This document shows, one piece after another, positions 36,092 to 45,018 of a stretch of 64,000 nt of DNA (positions within the stretch are counted from its first letter, which is position 1; the number at the start of each line of letters is the position of its first letter). The notes beneath the pieces are model-generated. The model was not told where the DNA came from, did no database searches, and saw nothing but the letters and a program-made list of their open reading frames with translations. The position numbers were made by a program, and so were the translations under genes. This DNA is from Deltaproteobacteria bacterium (lineage in GTDB: Bacteria > Myxococcota_A > UBA796 > UBA2385). The DNA lies in the NCBI GenBank assembly GCA_016792625.1, contig JAEUKK010000116.1, forward strand, positions 1-64,000. Reading direction: 5' to 3'.

Positions 36092-36694
36092 TCAGGGGGC
36101 CTTCGGGTCGGGCGGCCAGCCGCCGCGGAATGCCTTGCAGGCCCGGTGGAGGATCACGTCGAAATTGCCCACGGTGACCCCGAGGATGGCGGCGCACTCC
36201 TCCCGTTCGCGGTCTTCGAGCAGGCGGAGGCGCAGGGCCAGCGCGTAGCGGGGGTTGAGGCGGGAGAGGGAGAGCTCCACCTGGGCGCGGGTGTCTTCCA
36301 GCTCGGGGAGCCGGTCGGGCGCAGGCGGAGGGGTCGACATGGTGCGCTCGGCCGCCTCACCGGGGGCGGCGGCCGAGAAGAAGCCTTGGGCGCGCTGCTG
36401 CGCCCGGTGGTGGTCGATGATCCGGTTGACCGCGATGCGGCGCAGCCAGAAGTAGATGCTCCGGTCGGTCGACGTGAACTGGTGGATGCGCTCCAGCGCC
36501 AAGCGGAAGGTGTCGCGCAGCACGTCTTCGGCCTGCTCCCGCACCGGCAGGCGCGGCCAGATGATCTGCCGGTAGAGCTTGTCGCTGTACCAGCCGACCA
36601 GGGTCGCGGCGGCGCTGCGGTCCCCGGCGTGGAGGCGGGTGATGACCGCGCGCTCCTCGTCGAGGGGGATCAGGTCTGGGGCCGGGGCCTGCAC
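36092..36694 (-). CDS. ECF-type RNA polymerase sigma factor
   Basis: The product has 200 residues. Region 2 spans about residues 10-85, with QAEDVLRDTFRLALERIHQF followed by SIYFWLRRIAVNRIIDHHRA. Region 4 is the C-terminal part with LEDREREECAAILGVTVGNF as the helix-turn-helix. It directs RNA polymerase to a regulon not visible here. GTG 36694 is favoured by GGAGG upstream; GTG 36745 would add 17 residues. The downstream membrane protein is its likely regulator. Confidence 0.85.
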   Translation of the reverse strand: MQAPAPDLIPLDEERAVITRLHAGDRSAAATLVGWYSDKLYRQIIWPRLPVREQAEDVLRDTFRLALERIHQFTSTDRSIYFWLRRIAVNRIIDHHRAQQRAQGFFSAAAPGEAAERTMSTPPPAPDRLPELEDTRAQVELSLSRLNPRYALALRLRLLEDREREECAAILGVTVGNFDVILHRACKAFRGGWPPDPKAP

Positions 36695-36746
36695 GGGCGT
36701 CCCTCCGCTGGCGCCCGTCACTGCAACGGCCGCCGCAGGCCGCACC

Positions 36747-38174
36747 TTACACCGCCCCGCCCGGCGCGGGCGGCGGCTCGAGCAGGGTGCCCCGCCCGAG
36801 GATCCACGCTGGGTCGGCGGCCGCCTTGAGCGCGGCGAAGGCGCCCAGCGTCTCGGGGCCCACCTGGTGCGCCAAGAGCGCGCGCTTGAGCTTGCCGATG
36901 CCGTGCTCGGCCGAGACGGTGCCGCCCAAGGCCACCGCGCGCTCGGCGAGGCGCCGGTAGGTCGACCGCGCCTCGGCCAGCTCGGTGGCGTCGCGGGGCA
37001 GCAAGTTCAGGTGCAGGTGGTTGTCGCCGATGTGGCCAAAGCAGACGTGGGGCAGGGTCACCGCGCGGTACTCGGCCATCATCTCGGCGAGGGCAGCGTC
37101 AGGCACGGCAAAGTCGGTGCCGACCTTCGGCATGCGGTTGGCGACCACGCGCTCGTTGGTGCCCGCAGGCAGCGCGTGCCGGATGGCGGCGAGGCGGCGC
37201 TGGCCCTGCTCGTCTTCGGCCACCACGGTGTGCTCGGCGAGCGCCCCACCCTCGACCAGGGCCTCAAACCAGCGGTCGAGCGGGGCCTCGCCCTCGTGCT
37301 CGACCTCCAGCAGCAGCGCGTCGGTGGCCCCAGCGGGCAAATCGACCCGCGCGCGGATCATCTCGAGCGCGTTTGGGTCGAAGTACTCGATGGCCCGCGG
37401 GTTCAGCGGGCCCGGCTTCGGTCGCGGGGCGCGGGCCCGGTCGGCGCCCGAACGGGCCTGATCGACGAAGCGCAGCGTGGTCTCAAGGTCGGGGAAGAAG
37501 GCCAGCATGGTCAGCACACCCGCCGGAGCGGGCCGCAGGCGCAGCCCGGCCCGGGTGATGACCCCGAGCGTGCCCTCGCTGCCGATCAGCAGGTCGAGCA
37601 GGTTGTCGGCCGGCGCGTAGCCCGCGGCGGTCTTCACCGGCGGCTCAGCCCAGCGCAGGCGCGGCCAGCCGGCGGGGAGCGGCGTGTCGCGCGAGACGCG
37701 CTCGAGGCGCTCGCCGGTGGGGAGGACCACGTCGACCCAGTCGATCCAGCCGCGGGTCGCGCCGTAACGGAAGGAGCGGGCGCCGGACGCATTGCAGACA
37801 ATGGCGCCGCCAACGCTGCACTCGTACCGAGAGGTCGGGTCGGGCGGGAAGTGTTGCCCCGCCGCCTCGAGCGTGTCTTGGTGGGGGCCGAGCAGCGCGC
37901 CGCCGCCCACGATGTCGGGGGCCTCGACCTGCGACAGGCGCTCGGTCGAGAGCAGCAAGCCGCCGTCGGGGACCGCGGCTCCGGTGGTGCCGGTGCGCCG
38001 GGCGGTGACCGTCACGGGCATGCCGCGGTCTTGGGCCCAGCGCAGGGTGGCGGCCAGCGCGTCGACGTCGGCGGGCACGGCCAGCGCCTCGGCGCGGCCG
38101 TGGGTGTTGGACGCGTCGGTCAGATAGCCGAGGATGATGTCAGGATCGGTGATCAGCGCAGGTTTGCTGGACAT
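36747..38174 (-). CDS. FAD-linked oxidase, GlcD/D-lactate dehydrogenase type
   Basis: The product has 475 residues. The VAO-type FAD domain shows TARRTGTTGAAVPDGGLLL, CSVGGAIVCNASGARSFRYG and GSEGTLGVITRAGLRLRP. The C-terminal substrate domain has GHIGDNHLHLNLLP and TVSAEHGIGKLKR, with the metal/substrate histidines of glycolate and D-lactate dehydrogenases. It oxidises a 2-hydroxy acid and passes electrons to quinone or cytochrome. It stands alone, 52 bases from the sigma gene. ATG 38174 has GGAGCG upstream. Confidence 0.88.
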   Translation of the reverse strand: MSSKPALITDPDIILGYLTDASNTHGRAEALAVPADVDALAATLRWAQDRGMPVTVTARRTGTTGAAVPDGGLLLSTERLSQVEAPDIVGGGALLGPHQDTLEAAGQHFPPDPTSRYECSVGGAIVCNASGARSFRYGATRGWIDWVDVVLPTGERLERVSRDTPLPAGWPRLRWAEPPVKTAAGYAPADNLLDLLIGSEGTLGVITRAGLRLRPAPAGVLTMLAFFPDLETTLRFVDQARSGADRARAPRPKPGPLNPRAIEYFDPNALEMIRARVDLPAGATDALLLEVEHEGEAPLDRWFEALVEGGALAEHTVVAEDEQGQRRLAAIRHALPAGTNERVVANRMPKVGTDFAVPDAALAEMMAEYRAVTLPHVCFGHIGDNHLHLNLLPRDATELAEARSTYRRLAERAVALGGTVSAEHGIGKLKRALLAHQVGPETLGAFAALKAAADPAWILGRGTLLEPPPAPGGAV

Positions 38175-38337
38175 GGAGCGCTCCTATCCCGGCGCCTGGG
38201 CGAGCCCGGTGGCCCGGGTGGGCAAGGGGTCGAAATTGCCGGCCGGCGGTGCATCGCTAAGGATGGGTCGCGGCGGGCCGATGGCCGGTGCAGCGAAGCG
38301 CACCCTGCAATCCCTCCCGCATCGCCGAGGATCAGCC

Positions 38338-38604
38338 ATGGACCACGAAGAGAGCCTGCGCGCACCGCTCCCGTCCGCGCAGCCCGCGATCCTCGAGCCG
38401 CTGGTCGTCCGCCCGCCGGTGGGCGCGCCTTCGACGGCCGGCGCGGCCTCGCTGCTCGGGCTCGGCCTGATGCTCGGCGCCCTGCTCAGCCTCGCCTGGG
38501 CGCTCACCGGCCAGCTCGTGTGGGAGATCGCTGGGTTTGGTGTGGGGGCCTGTGTGGTGGGGCTGATCGCCCGCGCCCGCGCCCTCGCCACCCCGGTCGC
38601 TTGA
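38338..38604 (+). CDS. Small two-helix membrane protein
   Basis: The product has 88 residues. A Pro-rich N-terminus (1-38) is followed by two membrane helices, LLGLGLMLGALLSLAWAL and WEIAGFGVGACVVGLIAR, and a short basic end. ATG 38338 has GAGG about 8 bases upstream. It is divergent from the FAD oxidase and ends 10 bases before the convergent radical SAM gene. Function is unknown. Confidence 0.55.
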   Translation: MDHEESLRAPLPSAQPAILEPLVVRPPVGAPSTAGAASLLGLGLMLGALLSLAWALTGQLVWEIAGFGVGACVVGLIARARALATPVA

Positions 38605-38613
38605 GCCTGCCCC

Positions 38614-39675
38614 TCAGCCGCTGACCGGCGGGTAGCGGTGGCGCTGGCCCTGGGGGTCCCGCGCAGTGAAGGCCGCGCCCTCGCCATCGCCCGCCGGCTC
38701 CACCCAGGGCGCCCCGGCCGGGACCTTCCCGTGCCCTCCCGGGATGTCGAGCATGTAGGTCGGCTGGCAGATGCCCGAGAGCCGCCCGCGCAGGCCGTCG
38801 ACCAGCGCCCGACCCTCGGCGAGGCTGGTGCGCAGGTGGGCGGTGCCTGGCGCGAGATCGCCGTGGTGCAGGTAATAGGGCTTGACCCGCAGGCGCACGA
38901 GGCCCCGCAGCAGCGCTTCAAGCTGGGCTGGCTCGTCGTTGACGCCCCGCAGCAGCACGCTCTGCGAGAGCATGGGCACGCCGCCGTCGACCAAGCGGCT
39001 GATCGCCGCCGCCGCCGCCGGGCCGAGCTCCAGGTGGCTGTTGCAGTGCAGCACCACCCAGGCCGGCGTCGGGCGGCGCAGGGCGGCCACCAGGGCCTCG
39101 GTCACCCGCCGCGGGTCGACCACCGGAATGCGGGTGTGCCAGCGCACGACCTGCACGTGCGGGATCGCGTCGAGGGCGTCCATGATCTGGGCGACGCGGT
39201 CGGGGGCGAGCACCAGCGGGTCGCCGCCGGTGACGATGACCTCCCAGATCTCGGGGGTCTGGCCGATCCAGTCGAAGGCCGCGCGCAGCGCTGCGGGGTC
39301 GAGCTGGGCGCCGGTCGGCCCGACCACCTCGCGTCGAAAGCAGAAACGGCAGTAGACCGGGCAGGTGTGCAGCGGCTTGAGCAGCACCCGGTCGGGGTAG
39401 CGGCGCACGATGCCGGGCAGCGGGCTGTGGGCCTCGTCGCCGATCGGATCGGCGCGCTCCTCGGGGGCCATGCGTAGCTCGCGGGGGTCCGGCAGGAACT
39501 GGCGCCCGATCGGGTCGTCCGGGCCCCGAAGGGCCTCGACCACGGTGGGGGTGAGGGCCACCGCGTACCGTGCAGCCACCTGCTCGAGGAGGGGCAGCCC
39601 CTCGGCCTCGACGAGGCCCCGCTCCGCCAGGGCGCGCGGGCTGCGGAGCGTCCGCGGTGCGTCGGGGGCGGACAT
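38614..39675 (-). CDS. Lysine 2,3-aminomutase-family radical SAM enzyme
   Basis: The product has 353 residues. The iron-sulfur motif is HTCPVYCRFCFRR, and VTGGDPLVLAPDRV plus QSVLLRGVND match KamA/EpmB. GGHGKVP near the C-terminus carries the PLP-binding lysine. The length is nearer to EpmB, which makes beta-lysine for elongation factor P, than to KamA. No efp or epmA gene is in the window, so the substrate remains open. It uses [4Fe-4S], SAM and PLP in the cytosol. Confidence 0.85.
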   Translation of the reverse strand: MSAPDAPRTLRSPRALAERGLVEAEGLPLLEQVAARYAVALTPTVVEALRGPDDPIGRQFLPDPRELRMAPEERADPIGDEAHSPLPGIVRRYPDRVLLKPLHTCPVYCRFCFRREVVGPTGAQLDPAALRAAFDWIGQTPEIWEVIVTGGDPLVLAPDRVAQIMDALDAIPHVQVVRWHTRIPVVDPRRVTEALVAALRRPTPAWVVLHCNSHLELGPAAAAAISRLVDGGVPMLSQSVLLRGVNDEPAQLEALLRGLVRLRVKPYYLHHGDLAPGTAHLRTSLAEGRALVDGLRGRLSGICQPTYMLDIPGGHGKVPAGAPWVEPAGDGEGAAFTARDPQGQRHRYPPVSG

Positions 39676-39832
39676 CGGGGCTCCATGGGCGTCCGCGGGC
39701 GCGGGGCGGCGAAGGGCGGGGCGCGCGCCAGGGCTCCGGCCCTGCGCCGCGGGCGGGGTTATCCCAGCCGCCCGCCGGGTCGGGGCCACGCGCAGGGCTG
39801 CGGGGCCCGCGCCGCCCGCCCCCGAGGACCAG

Positions 39833-40906
39833 ATGCTCCCCGCCCTCATCATCGCCGTGGTCATCGGCGCCTCGCTCGGCGCGCTCATTAAGCACCTCCG
39901 CGATCTCAACGCGCTGCACCCGCTGGTGGTGCCGCTCATGTTGGCCGCTGGCGCGCTCCCCGCCTGGGTCAGCTGGCAGGTGCTCGCGCCGGGGCCGCCC
40001 ATCGCCTCGGCCCGCGTGTCGGCGCTGCACGACGAGGCGCAGCTCGAGCTGCCCCCGGGCATGGCGCTGATGGTCACCGCCGAGCTGGGCATCGCGCCCC
40101 TCGAGATGAAGCCCGATGACCAGAAGACCAACTACGCGATCCAGGTGCGCGGCGCGGGCTGGGAAGACGCGCTCGCCGGCGAGATCAAGCGCGAGACCGA
40201 CCCTGAGGGGCCGAGCATCGACCCGCTCGGCGACCCGGCCGTGCGCGAGCAGGGCCAGCGCCGGGCGACCCGGCTCGGCGAAGACCTGCAAGACCGCCAC
40301 GACGTCTCGGGTGCGGGCACGGCCTCGCTCAAGGTGACCAACTGGTCGGGCAAGGCCGCGCGCGCCCTGGTGATCGAGGCGGTGCCCGCGCCCCTGCCCA
40401 GCGCGACGCTGTGGATCGGGGTCATCGGCCTCACCCTCGCCGGGCTCATCATCGAGCTGCGCAAGAACGCCGAGAGCCTCGCGAGCTGGCTCGCGTTCTT
40501 GTCGTCCTGGGCGGTGTTCTTGCGCGATGGCGTCACGCCCCTCGACGACTGGCAAGAGGTGGCCATGGCGCTGGCCCCCGCGGGCCTGTTCGGGTTTGGG
40601 GCGGTGGCCGGCCTGACCTACGGCGCGATGAAGTTGATGAGCTTGGTCCAACCGGAAGAGGCGCCCGTGGCCCCCCGGGCCAAGGTCGAGGCCGCCCCGC
40701 CCGCGCCCGCGGCTTCCCCGGTCGAGGCGCCCGCGCCTGCGATTGAGGCGCCCGCGCCAGCCGAGGCTGCGCCCACCGCCGAGCTTTTGGTCGAGGACGC
40801 CGCTGCCCTCGACGCCGCGGCCGCCGAGGCCCCCCGCGGCCGGCGGGGTGGCGCGGCGGCAAGACGGCGCGCCCAGCAGGGCGGAGATGGGGATGAGCCG
40901 GCGTGA
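39833..40906 (+). CDS. Multi-pass membrane protein of unknown function
   Basis: The product has 357 residues. Two helices (about 3-20 and 29-50) precede a periplasmic beta domain (about 55-185), two or three further helices (about 188-270) and a Pro/Ala tail ending in basic RRGGAAARRRAQ. The domain between helices 2 and 3 has no recognised fold. ATG 39833 has GAGGA upstream. Its TGA overlaps the ATG of the MqnB-like gene (TGATG), so the two are coupled. Ribosome reinitiation would make the two proteins in step, though a shared function is not obvious. Confidence 0.6.
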   Translation: MLPALIIAVVIGASLGALIKHLRDLNALHPLVVPLMLAAGALPAWVSWQVLAPGPPIASARVSALHDEAQLELPPGMALMVTAELGIAPLEMKPDDQKTNYAIQVRGAGWEDALAGEIKRETDPEGPSIDPLGDPAVREQGQRRATRLGEDLQDRHDVSGAGTASLKVTNWSGKAARALVIEAVPAPLPSATLWIGVIGLTLAGLIIELRKNAESLASWLAFLSSWAVFLRDGVTPLDDWQEVAMALAPAGLFGFGAVAGLTYGAMKLMSLVQPEEAPVAPRAKVEAAPPAPAASPVEAPAPAIEAPAPAEAAPTAELLVEDAAALDAAAAEAPRGRRGGAAARRRAQQGGDGDEPA

Positions 40907-41499
40907 TGCTCGTCGCCGCCGTGGCCGCCGAGCTGGGGCCGCTCCCGGGCGAGGCGCTGGGGGTCGGGCCGATCCGCGCGGCCTGCACGCTGTCCCGGCT
41001 GCTCGCCACGCGGCGCCCCTCCGCCGTGCTGCTCCTCGGCTCCTGCGGCGCCTATGACCCCGCCCACCCGCTGGGCGTGGCGCGGGTCAGCCGGCGCCTG
41101 GGCTGGGCCGATGGCGCGGCGACCGCGGGCCTGGCCTACGTGCCGGCGCCGCCGCCGGTGCTGGAGGCGGACCTGGGGCTGCGCGCGGCCTTGGGCCTCG
41201 ACTGCGCCGATGTGCTGACGCTGGCGTCGATCTGCGCGGATGCGGCGCTGGCGGGGCGCCTCGCGGCGACCGACGGCCCCTGGGCGCTCGAGCACATGGA
41301 GGCCTACGGGGCGGCCCTGGCCTGCGCCGAGGCGGGGGTGCCCTTCGCCGCGGTGCTCGGCGTCGCCAACCACGTGGGGCCCGGCGCGCACGCCCAGTGG
41401 CTCGCCCACCGCGGCGCGGCAGAGGCGGCCGCCCGCGCGGCTATCGCTGCCTTTCTCGCCCATGCAGGCGAGGCTGCGGGGGCCGCTGACCCGGTGTAA
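40906..41499 (+). CDS. Nucleoside phosphorylase/futalosine-hydrolase-like protein
   Basis: The product has 197 residues. LLLGSCGAYDP and EHMEAYGAALACAEAGVPFA with VLGVANHVGP match MqnB and MTA/SAH nucleosidases. MqnB splits futalosine in the menaquinone pathway that bypasses the classical Men route. MqnC of the same pathway is at 46001-47125, which favours MqnB over MTAN. The protein is slightly shorter than typical MqnB. ATG 40906 overlaps the previous stop. Confidence 0.65.
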   Translation: MLVAAVAAELGPLPGEALGVGPIRAACTLSRLLATRRPSAVLLLGSCGAYDPAHPLGVARVSRRLGWADGAATAGLAYVPAPPPVLEADLGLRAALGLDCADVLTLASICADAALAGRLAATDGPWALEHMEAYGAALACAEAGVPFAAVLGVANHVGPGAHAQWLAHRGAAEAAARAAIAAFLAHAGEAAGAADPV

Positions 41500-41542
41500 T
41501 TGTGGGCGCGCCCCCTCCCTTCGCGCCCACCCCGAGGTCCCC

Positions 41543-42715
41543 ATGCGCTCCTTCGCCCGCGCCGCTGCGCTCGCCCTCCTCGTCGGCTCCCCCTCCCTGG
41601 CCTCGGCCGCCAACCGCGAGGTCTGGCGCTGGTCCGACTGGGCGGCCGACTCCTCCCTCTCGGGTCTCGACGGCTGGGTGAGCGGCTACGGGGCCGACGA
41701 CTGGTACGGCATTGACAGCGATGGCGACCGTTATGCGCTGCCCACCACCGATGACAACGGCGGCGCCTTCGGCGAGGGCGGCCCGGCTGACAACTGGCTG
41801 GTCCAAACCGATCTGCCCGTGGCCCAGGCTTGGGTCTCTGCGGTCGCCTACACCGAAGACGACGACACGCTGGGCATTGTGCTCGGGCAAGAAGACGCGG
41901 GCACCGCCTATGCGCTGCTGCTGGTCGGCCCGACCTCGGGCGGCGGCCTCGATGGCCTGAGCATCGGCAGCAACCCCATCGGCTCCGACGCGCGGCGCGC
42001 GGTTCTGGTGAAGATCGACGGGGGCGTGGTCACCGAGCTCGCGAGCGAAGATGGGGTGGGCTTCCCCGTGGGCAGCCTGTTCAAGATCGCGATCGGCCGC
42101 AACAACACCCAGGTGTGGGGGCGGATCTGGTCCGACGCCGACGCCCCCTTCTCCGCCGCCGAGACGGTGCTGGTCGGCGCCGACAGTGCGCGCTTTGGCC
42201 CCGGCTCCTTCGGCGTCTACGCCTACGACATCGGCTCGCCGATCACCGCCTTCGGCGAGGTCGTGCTCTACCAGTACGATGACGATGACGACGGCGTCTT
42301 CGACGATGAAGACAACTGCGAGGCGGTCGCCAACGCCGACCAAGCCGACGCCGATGGGGATGGGATCGGCACCGCCTGCGACACCGACGAGCCCGCGCCG
42401 GGTGACGATGGGGCGGACGGTGCCGATGGCACCGATGGAACCGATGGCACCGATGGGACGGACGGCGCGGATGGCGCGGATGGCGCCGACGGCGGTGATG
42501 GGGCGGTGGACTCGGGTGGCGCCGACGGCGGGGGCGATGACGTCGGCTTCGGTGACGCCGGCGACGCCAGCGACGGCGGCGCGGTGGGCGGCGACGCCTT
42601 TGGCGACGAGTCCAAGGCTTCGGCCTGCGGCTGCGCGAGCGGCGGCAGCGGCGCCTCGGGCGGCCTGCTGTTCGCGCTCGTCGGCGCGCTGGTCCGGCGG
42701 CGGCGCCGCGCCTGA
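41543..42715 (+). CDS. Surface protein with TSP3 repeat and MYXO-CTERM-like tail
   Basis: The product has 390 residues. A signal peptide ends ASA. A beta-rich domain (about 22-245) follows, then a calcium-binding thrombospondin type 3-like stretch (DDDDDGVFDDEDNCEAV) and a Gly/Asp/Thr-rich repeat tract. The C-terminus has CGCASGGSGASGG, a hydrophobic helix and RRRRR, the layout of MYXO-CTERM sorting tails, which are cut and lipid-anchored to the outside of the cell. It suits a Myxococcota host. ATG 41543 has GAGG upstream. Confidence 0.75.
   Translation: MRSFARAAALALLVGSPSLASAANREVWRWSDWAADSSLSGLDGWVSGYGADDWYGIDSDGDRYALPTTDDNGGAFGEGGPADNWLVQTDLPVAQAWVSAVAYTEDDDTLGIVLGQEDAGTAYALLLVGPTSGGGLDGLSIGSNPIGSDARRAVLVKIDGGVVTELASEDGVGFPVGSLFKIAIGRNNTQVWGRIWSDADAPFSAAETVLVGADSARFGPGSFGVYAYDIGSPITAFGEVVLYQYDDDDDGVFDDEDNCEAVANADQADADGDGIGTACDTDEPAPGDDGADGADGTDGTDGTDGTDGADGADGADGGDGAVDSGGADGGGDDVGFGDAGDASDGGAVGGDAFGDESKASACGCASGGSGASGGLLFALVGALVRRRRRA
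42408..42503. repeat. Degenerate GATGGCACC-type repeat tract
   Basis: A 96-base tract of 6- and 9-base units (GATGGC, GATGGNACC, GACGGC) encodes repeating Asp-Gly-Ala/Thr within the TSP3/MYXO-CTERM protein. Units are imperfect but periodic. Such tracts can change length by slippage without a frameshift. Confidence 0.75.
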
Positions 42716-42782
42716 GCCCCGCGTTCAGTGGGAGGCGGCCGCGGTCGGGGCTACGGGGCGGCGGACCGCGTGGAGGTCCCCC

Positions 42783-43760
42783 GTGCGCTGGCAGTCCTGC
42801 CGCATCGTCGCCTTCGACACCGAGACCACCGGCCTGAACTGGCCTGATGGCGACCGGATCATCGAGTTCGCCGCGGTTGAGCTGCAGCTCGACGCCTCCG
42901 GCGAGGTGCGGAACGTCGAGGTCTACAACCAGCTGTTCAACCCCGAGATCCCCATCCCCAAAGAGGCGAGCAAGGTCAACGGGATCACCGACGACAAGGT
43001 GGCCGACGAGCCGCTCTTCGCCGAGCTGGCCAAAGAGGTGGCCTCACGCCTTGAAGGGGCCATCCTCGTCGCGCAGAACCTCCCCTTTGACTACGGTTTT
43101 ATCCGGATGGAGCTCGAGCGGGCCGGCCAGCACTGGCCCCGCACGGTGGCCGAGGTCGACACCCTCCCCCTGGCCATGCAGCTGCTCCCCCACCTGCAGA
43201 GCTACCGCCTCGGCAGCCTCTGCGAGGCCATGGGCGTCTCGCTCGAGGGCGCCCACCGCGCCAGCAACGACGCCGAGGCCACCGGCCGGCTGCTGCTCGA
43301 GCTGGCCAAGCGCAAGGGCGCCCCCGCCGCGCTCGCCGACTTCATCGAGTGGGCCGACGCGGTCGCCCCGCCGCCCGACACCGGGCACCTCAGGCTCGGG
43401 CCGCGGGGCGTGGTCGAGCTGTGTGAAGAGCCATGGGCGGGGCGCACCGTCGAAGAGCTGCCCGACATCCTCCAGTGGATGACCATGGCGCTGCAACGCC
43501 AGGGCGGCGCTTGGACGCACCGCTACCCCGCCCCGGTGCGCCAGTGGGCCCGGCGCTGGCTGCGCCTGCGCGCCTCGGGCAGCGCCAAGCCGGCCACCGC
43601 GCGACCCGCCCCGGGCGCGGCGGCCGCGGGTGGCGGCCTGCTCGGCGGGGGCGGCGCTTCCCGGCCCGCGGCGGGCGAAGGTGGCCTCCGGCGCGGCAAC
43701 CCCGCAGAGTGGAACCTCGAGCCCAGCCCTTGGCTGCGGTGGTCGGCGGGGTCGGCATGA
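42783..43760 (+). CDS. DnaQ-type 3'-5' exonuclease-domain protein
   Basis: The product has 325 residues. The DEDDh exonuclease domain covers about 1-180: IVAFDTETTGLNWPDGD (ExoI), VAQNLPFDYGFIRMELE (ExoII) and HRASNDAEATGRLLLEL (ExoIII, with the catalytic His). A C-terminal 145 residues of low complexity have no known fold. Relatives include polymerase III epsilon and stand-alone repair exonucleases. GTG 42783 has GGAGG upstream. Its stop overlaps the start of an OmpA-type lipoprotein (ATGA). Confidence 0.82.
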   Translation: MRWQSCRIVAFDTETTGLNWPDGDRIIEFAAVELQLDASGEVRNVEVYNQLFNPEIPIPKEASKVNGITDDKVADEPLFAELAKEVASRLEGAILVAQNLPFDYGFIRMELERAGQHWPRTVAEVDTLPLAMQLLPHLQSYRLGSLCEAMGVSLEGAHRASNDAEATGRLLLELAKRKGAPAALADFIEWADAVAPPPDTGHLRLGPRGVVELCEEPWAGRTVEELPDILQWMTMALQRQGGAWTHRYPAPVRQWARRWLRLRASGSAKPATARPAPGAAAAGGGLLGGGGASRPAAGEGGLRRGNPAEWNLEPSPWLRWSAGSA

Positions 43761-44407
43761 GGCGCGGCGCCCTCCTCCTCGCCCTCACCCTCGCCCCCGC
43801 CCTCGCGCTCACCAGCTGCGCGGCGCCAGCGCTGCTGCGCCGCCCCCGGGTCGACCGCGAGCTGGTGCGCCAGCTCGAGCACGAGGTCGCGGCTCTCAAA
43901 GAGCGCAACAAGCAGCTCGGCGGTGCCGGTTCGGCTGCGGCGGTGGGCCCGCACCCGATCTATGCCGAGCTGATGCAGGTCTTCACCGACACCGAGGTGC
44001 GCCTGTGGCGCGAGGGTGAGGTCACGGTGGTGGTGATCCCTGCCACGCTGCTGTTCTCCGGCGACGACAGCGCGCTGCGGCAAGAGGCGGCCCTCCCCAT
44101 TGACCTGCTCGCCACCGCCCTCAACGCCCACCCTGAGCTGCGCATCGAGCTCGCCGCGCACACCGATGATGTCGCGCCCACGGGCAAGGCGGCGCGCGCG
44201 ACCCCGACGAACTGGGAGCGCAGTTTTGTGTGGGCGCGGGCGGTCCAGCGGGCCTTGGTCGAGCGCCACGGCGTCGCCGAGGCTCGTTTTGGTCTGGTCG
44301 CCCGCGCCGACACCGACCCGATGGTCAGCAATGACACCCCAGGCGGGCGGGCGGCGAACCGGCGGGTCGAGCTGCGCCTGCGGCCCGGGCCCGCGGCGCC
44401 GCGCTGA
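43757..44407 (+). CDS. OmpA-domain lipoprotein
   Basis: The product has 216 residues. The signal peptide ends in the lipobox LTSC. A short coiled-coil (RELVRQLEHEVAALKERNKQ) leads to an OmpA-C/MotB-like domain with LRIELAAHTDDVAP and a final RAANRRVELRLRP. Such domains bind peptidoglycan, tethering the outer membrane. ATG 43757 overlaps the exonuclease stop by four bases. Confidence 0.8.
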   Translation: MRRGALLLALTLAPALALTSCAAPALLRRPRVDRELVRQLEHEVAALKERNKQLGGAGSAAAVGPHPIYAELMQVFTDTEVRLWREGEVTVVVIPATLLFSGDDSALRQEAALPIDLLATALNAHPELRIELAAHTDDVAPTGKAARATPTNWERSFVWARAVQRALVERHGVAEARFGLVARADTDPMVSNDTPGGRAANRRVELRLRPGPAAPR

Positions 44408-44448
44408 GCCGCGGGGTGTATGCTCGGGGCCTCACCCGCGGAGAGCCC

Positions 44449-44991
44449 ATGCGCGTGCTGGCCCTGACCCTGCTCCTCCCCCTGGTCGCCTGTGGCAAAG
44501 GTGACGCCGACGCCGACTCGGCCCCCGCCGTCGATGCCGCCTCCTGCGGTGATCTCGACGGCGAGGGCGGCGATACGGGCGACATTCCGAACCTGCTCGG
44601 CGGGTGGACGACCCAATTCGGCGCGAACCGCTACGACGACGGCAGCTGCTCGGTCTCTGGCCTGAGCGCGGCCGAGCTGGGCGAGGTGCTGGGCGGCGTG
44701 CTCAAGATCGACGGCCGGGCCCCCGACGCGCTCTACGCGACCCTGAACAACGACGAGCTGCGCTACTACGGCTTGCTCAACACCAGCGGCGGCGTCGTGT
44801 TCACCGGCACCACCGAGAAGGCCGGCCACACGCTCTACGTGAGCTTTGGTGGCTTGCTTTACCGCCAGCCGCAGACCGAACGCGACGAGATGCGCGGCTT
44901 CGCCTACATCGGCGTCGATCTCGACGGGGCCGACACGGTCATCGACTGCTGGCTGCAGGGCGACTGGCGGGCCACCCGCAGCGGCAGCTGA
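44449..44991 (+). CDS. Small lipoprotein of unknown function
   Basis: The product has 180 residues. The signal peptide ends in LVAC, followed by an acidic linker (GKGDADADSAPAVDA) and a beta-rich domain starting near LLGGWTTQFGANRYDDGSC. Three further cysteines occur in the mature protein. The start ATG 44449 has GGAGAG upstream. TATGCT at 44419-44424 could be a -10 box, with no matching -35. Confidence 0.6.
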   Translation: MRVLALTLLLPLVACGKGDADADSAPAVDAASCGDLDGEGGDTGDIPNLLGGWTTQFGANRYDDGSCSVSGLSAAELGEVLGGVLKIDGRAPDALYATLNNDELRYYGLLNTSGGVVFTGTTEKAGHTLYVSFGGLLYRQPQTERDEMRGFAYIGVDLDGADTVIDCWLQGDWRATRSGS

Positions 44992-45018
44992 GCCCGGCTC
45001 AGCCGGCCGCCCCGCCCC

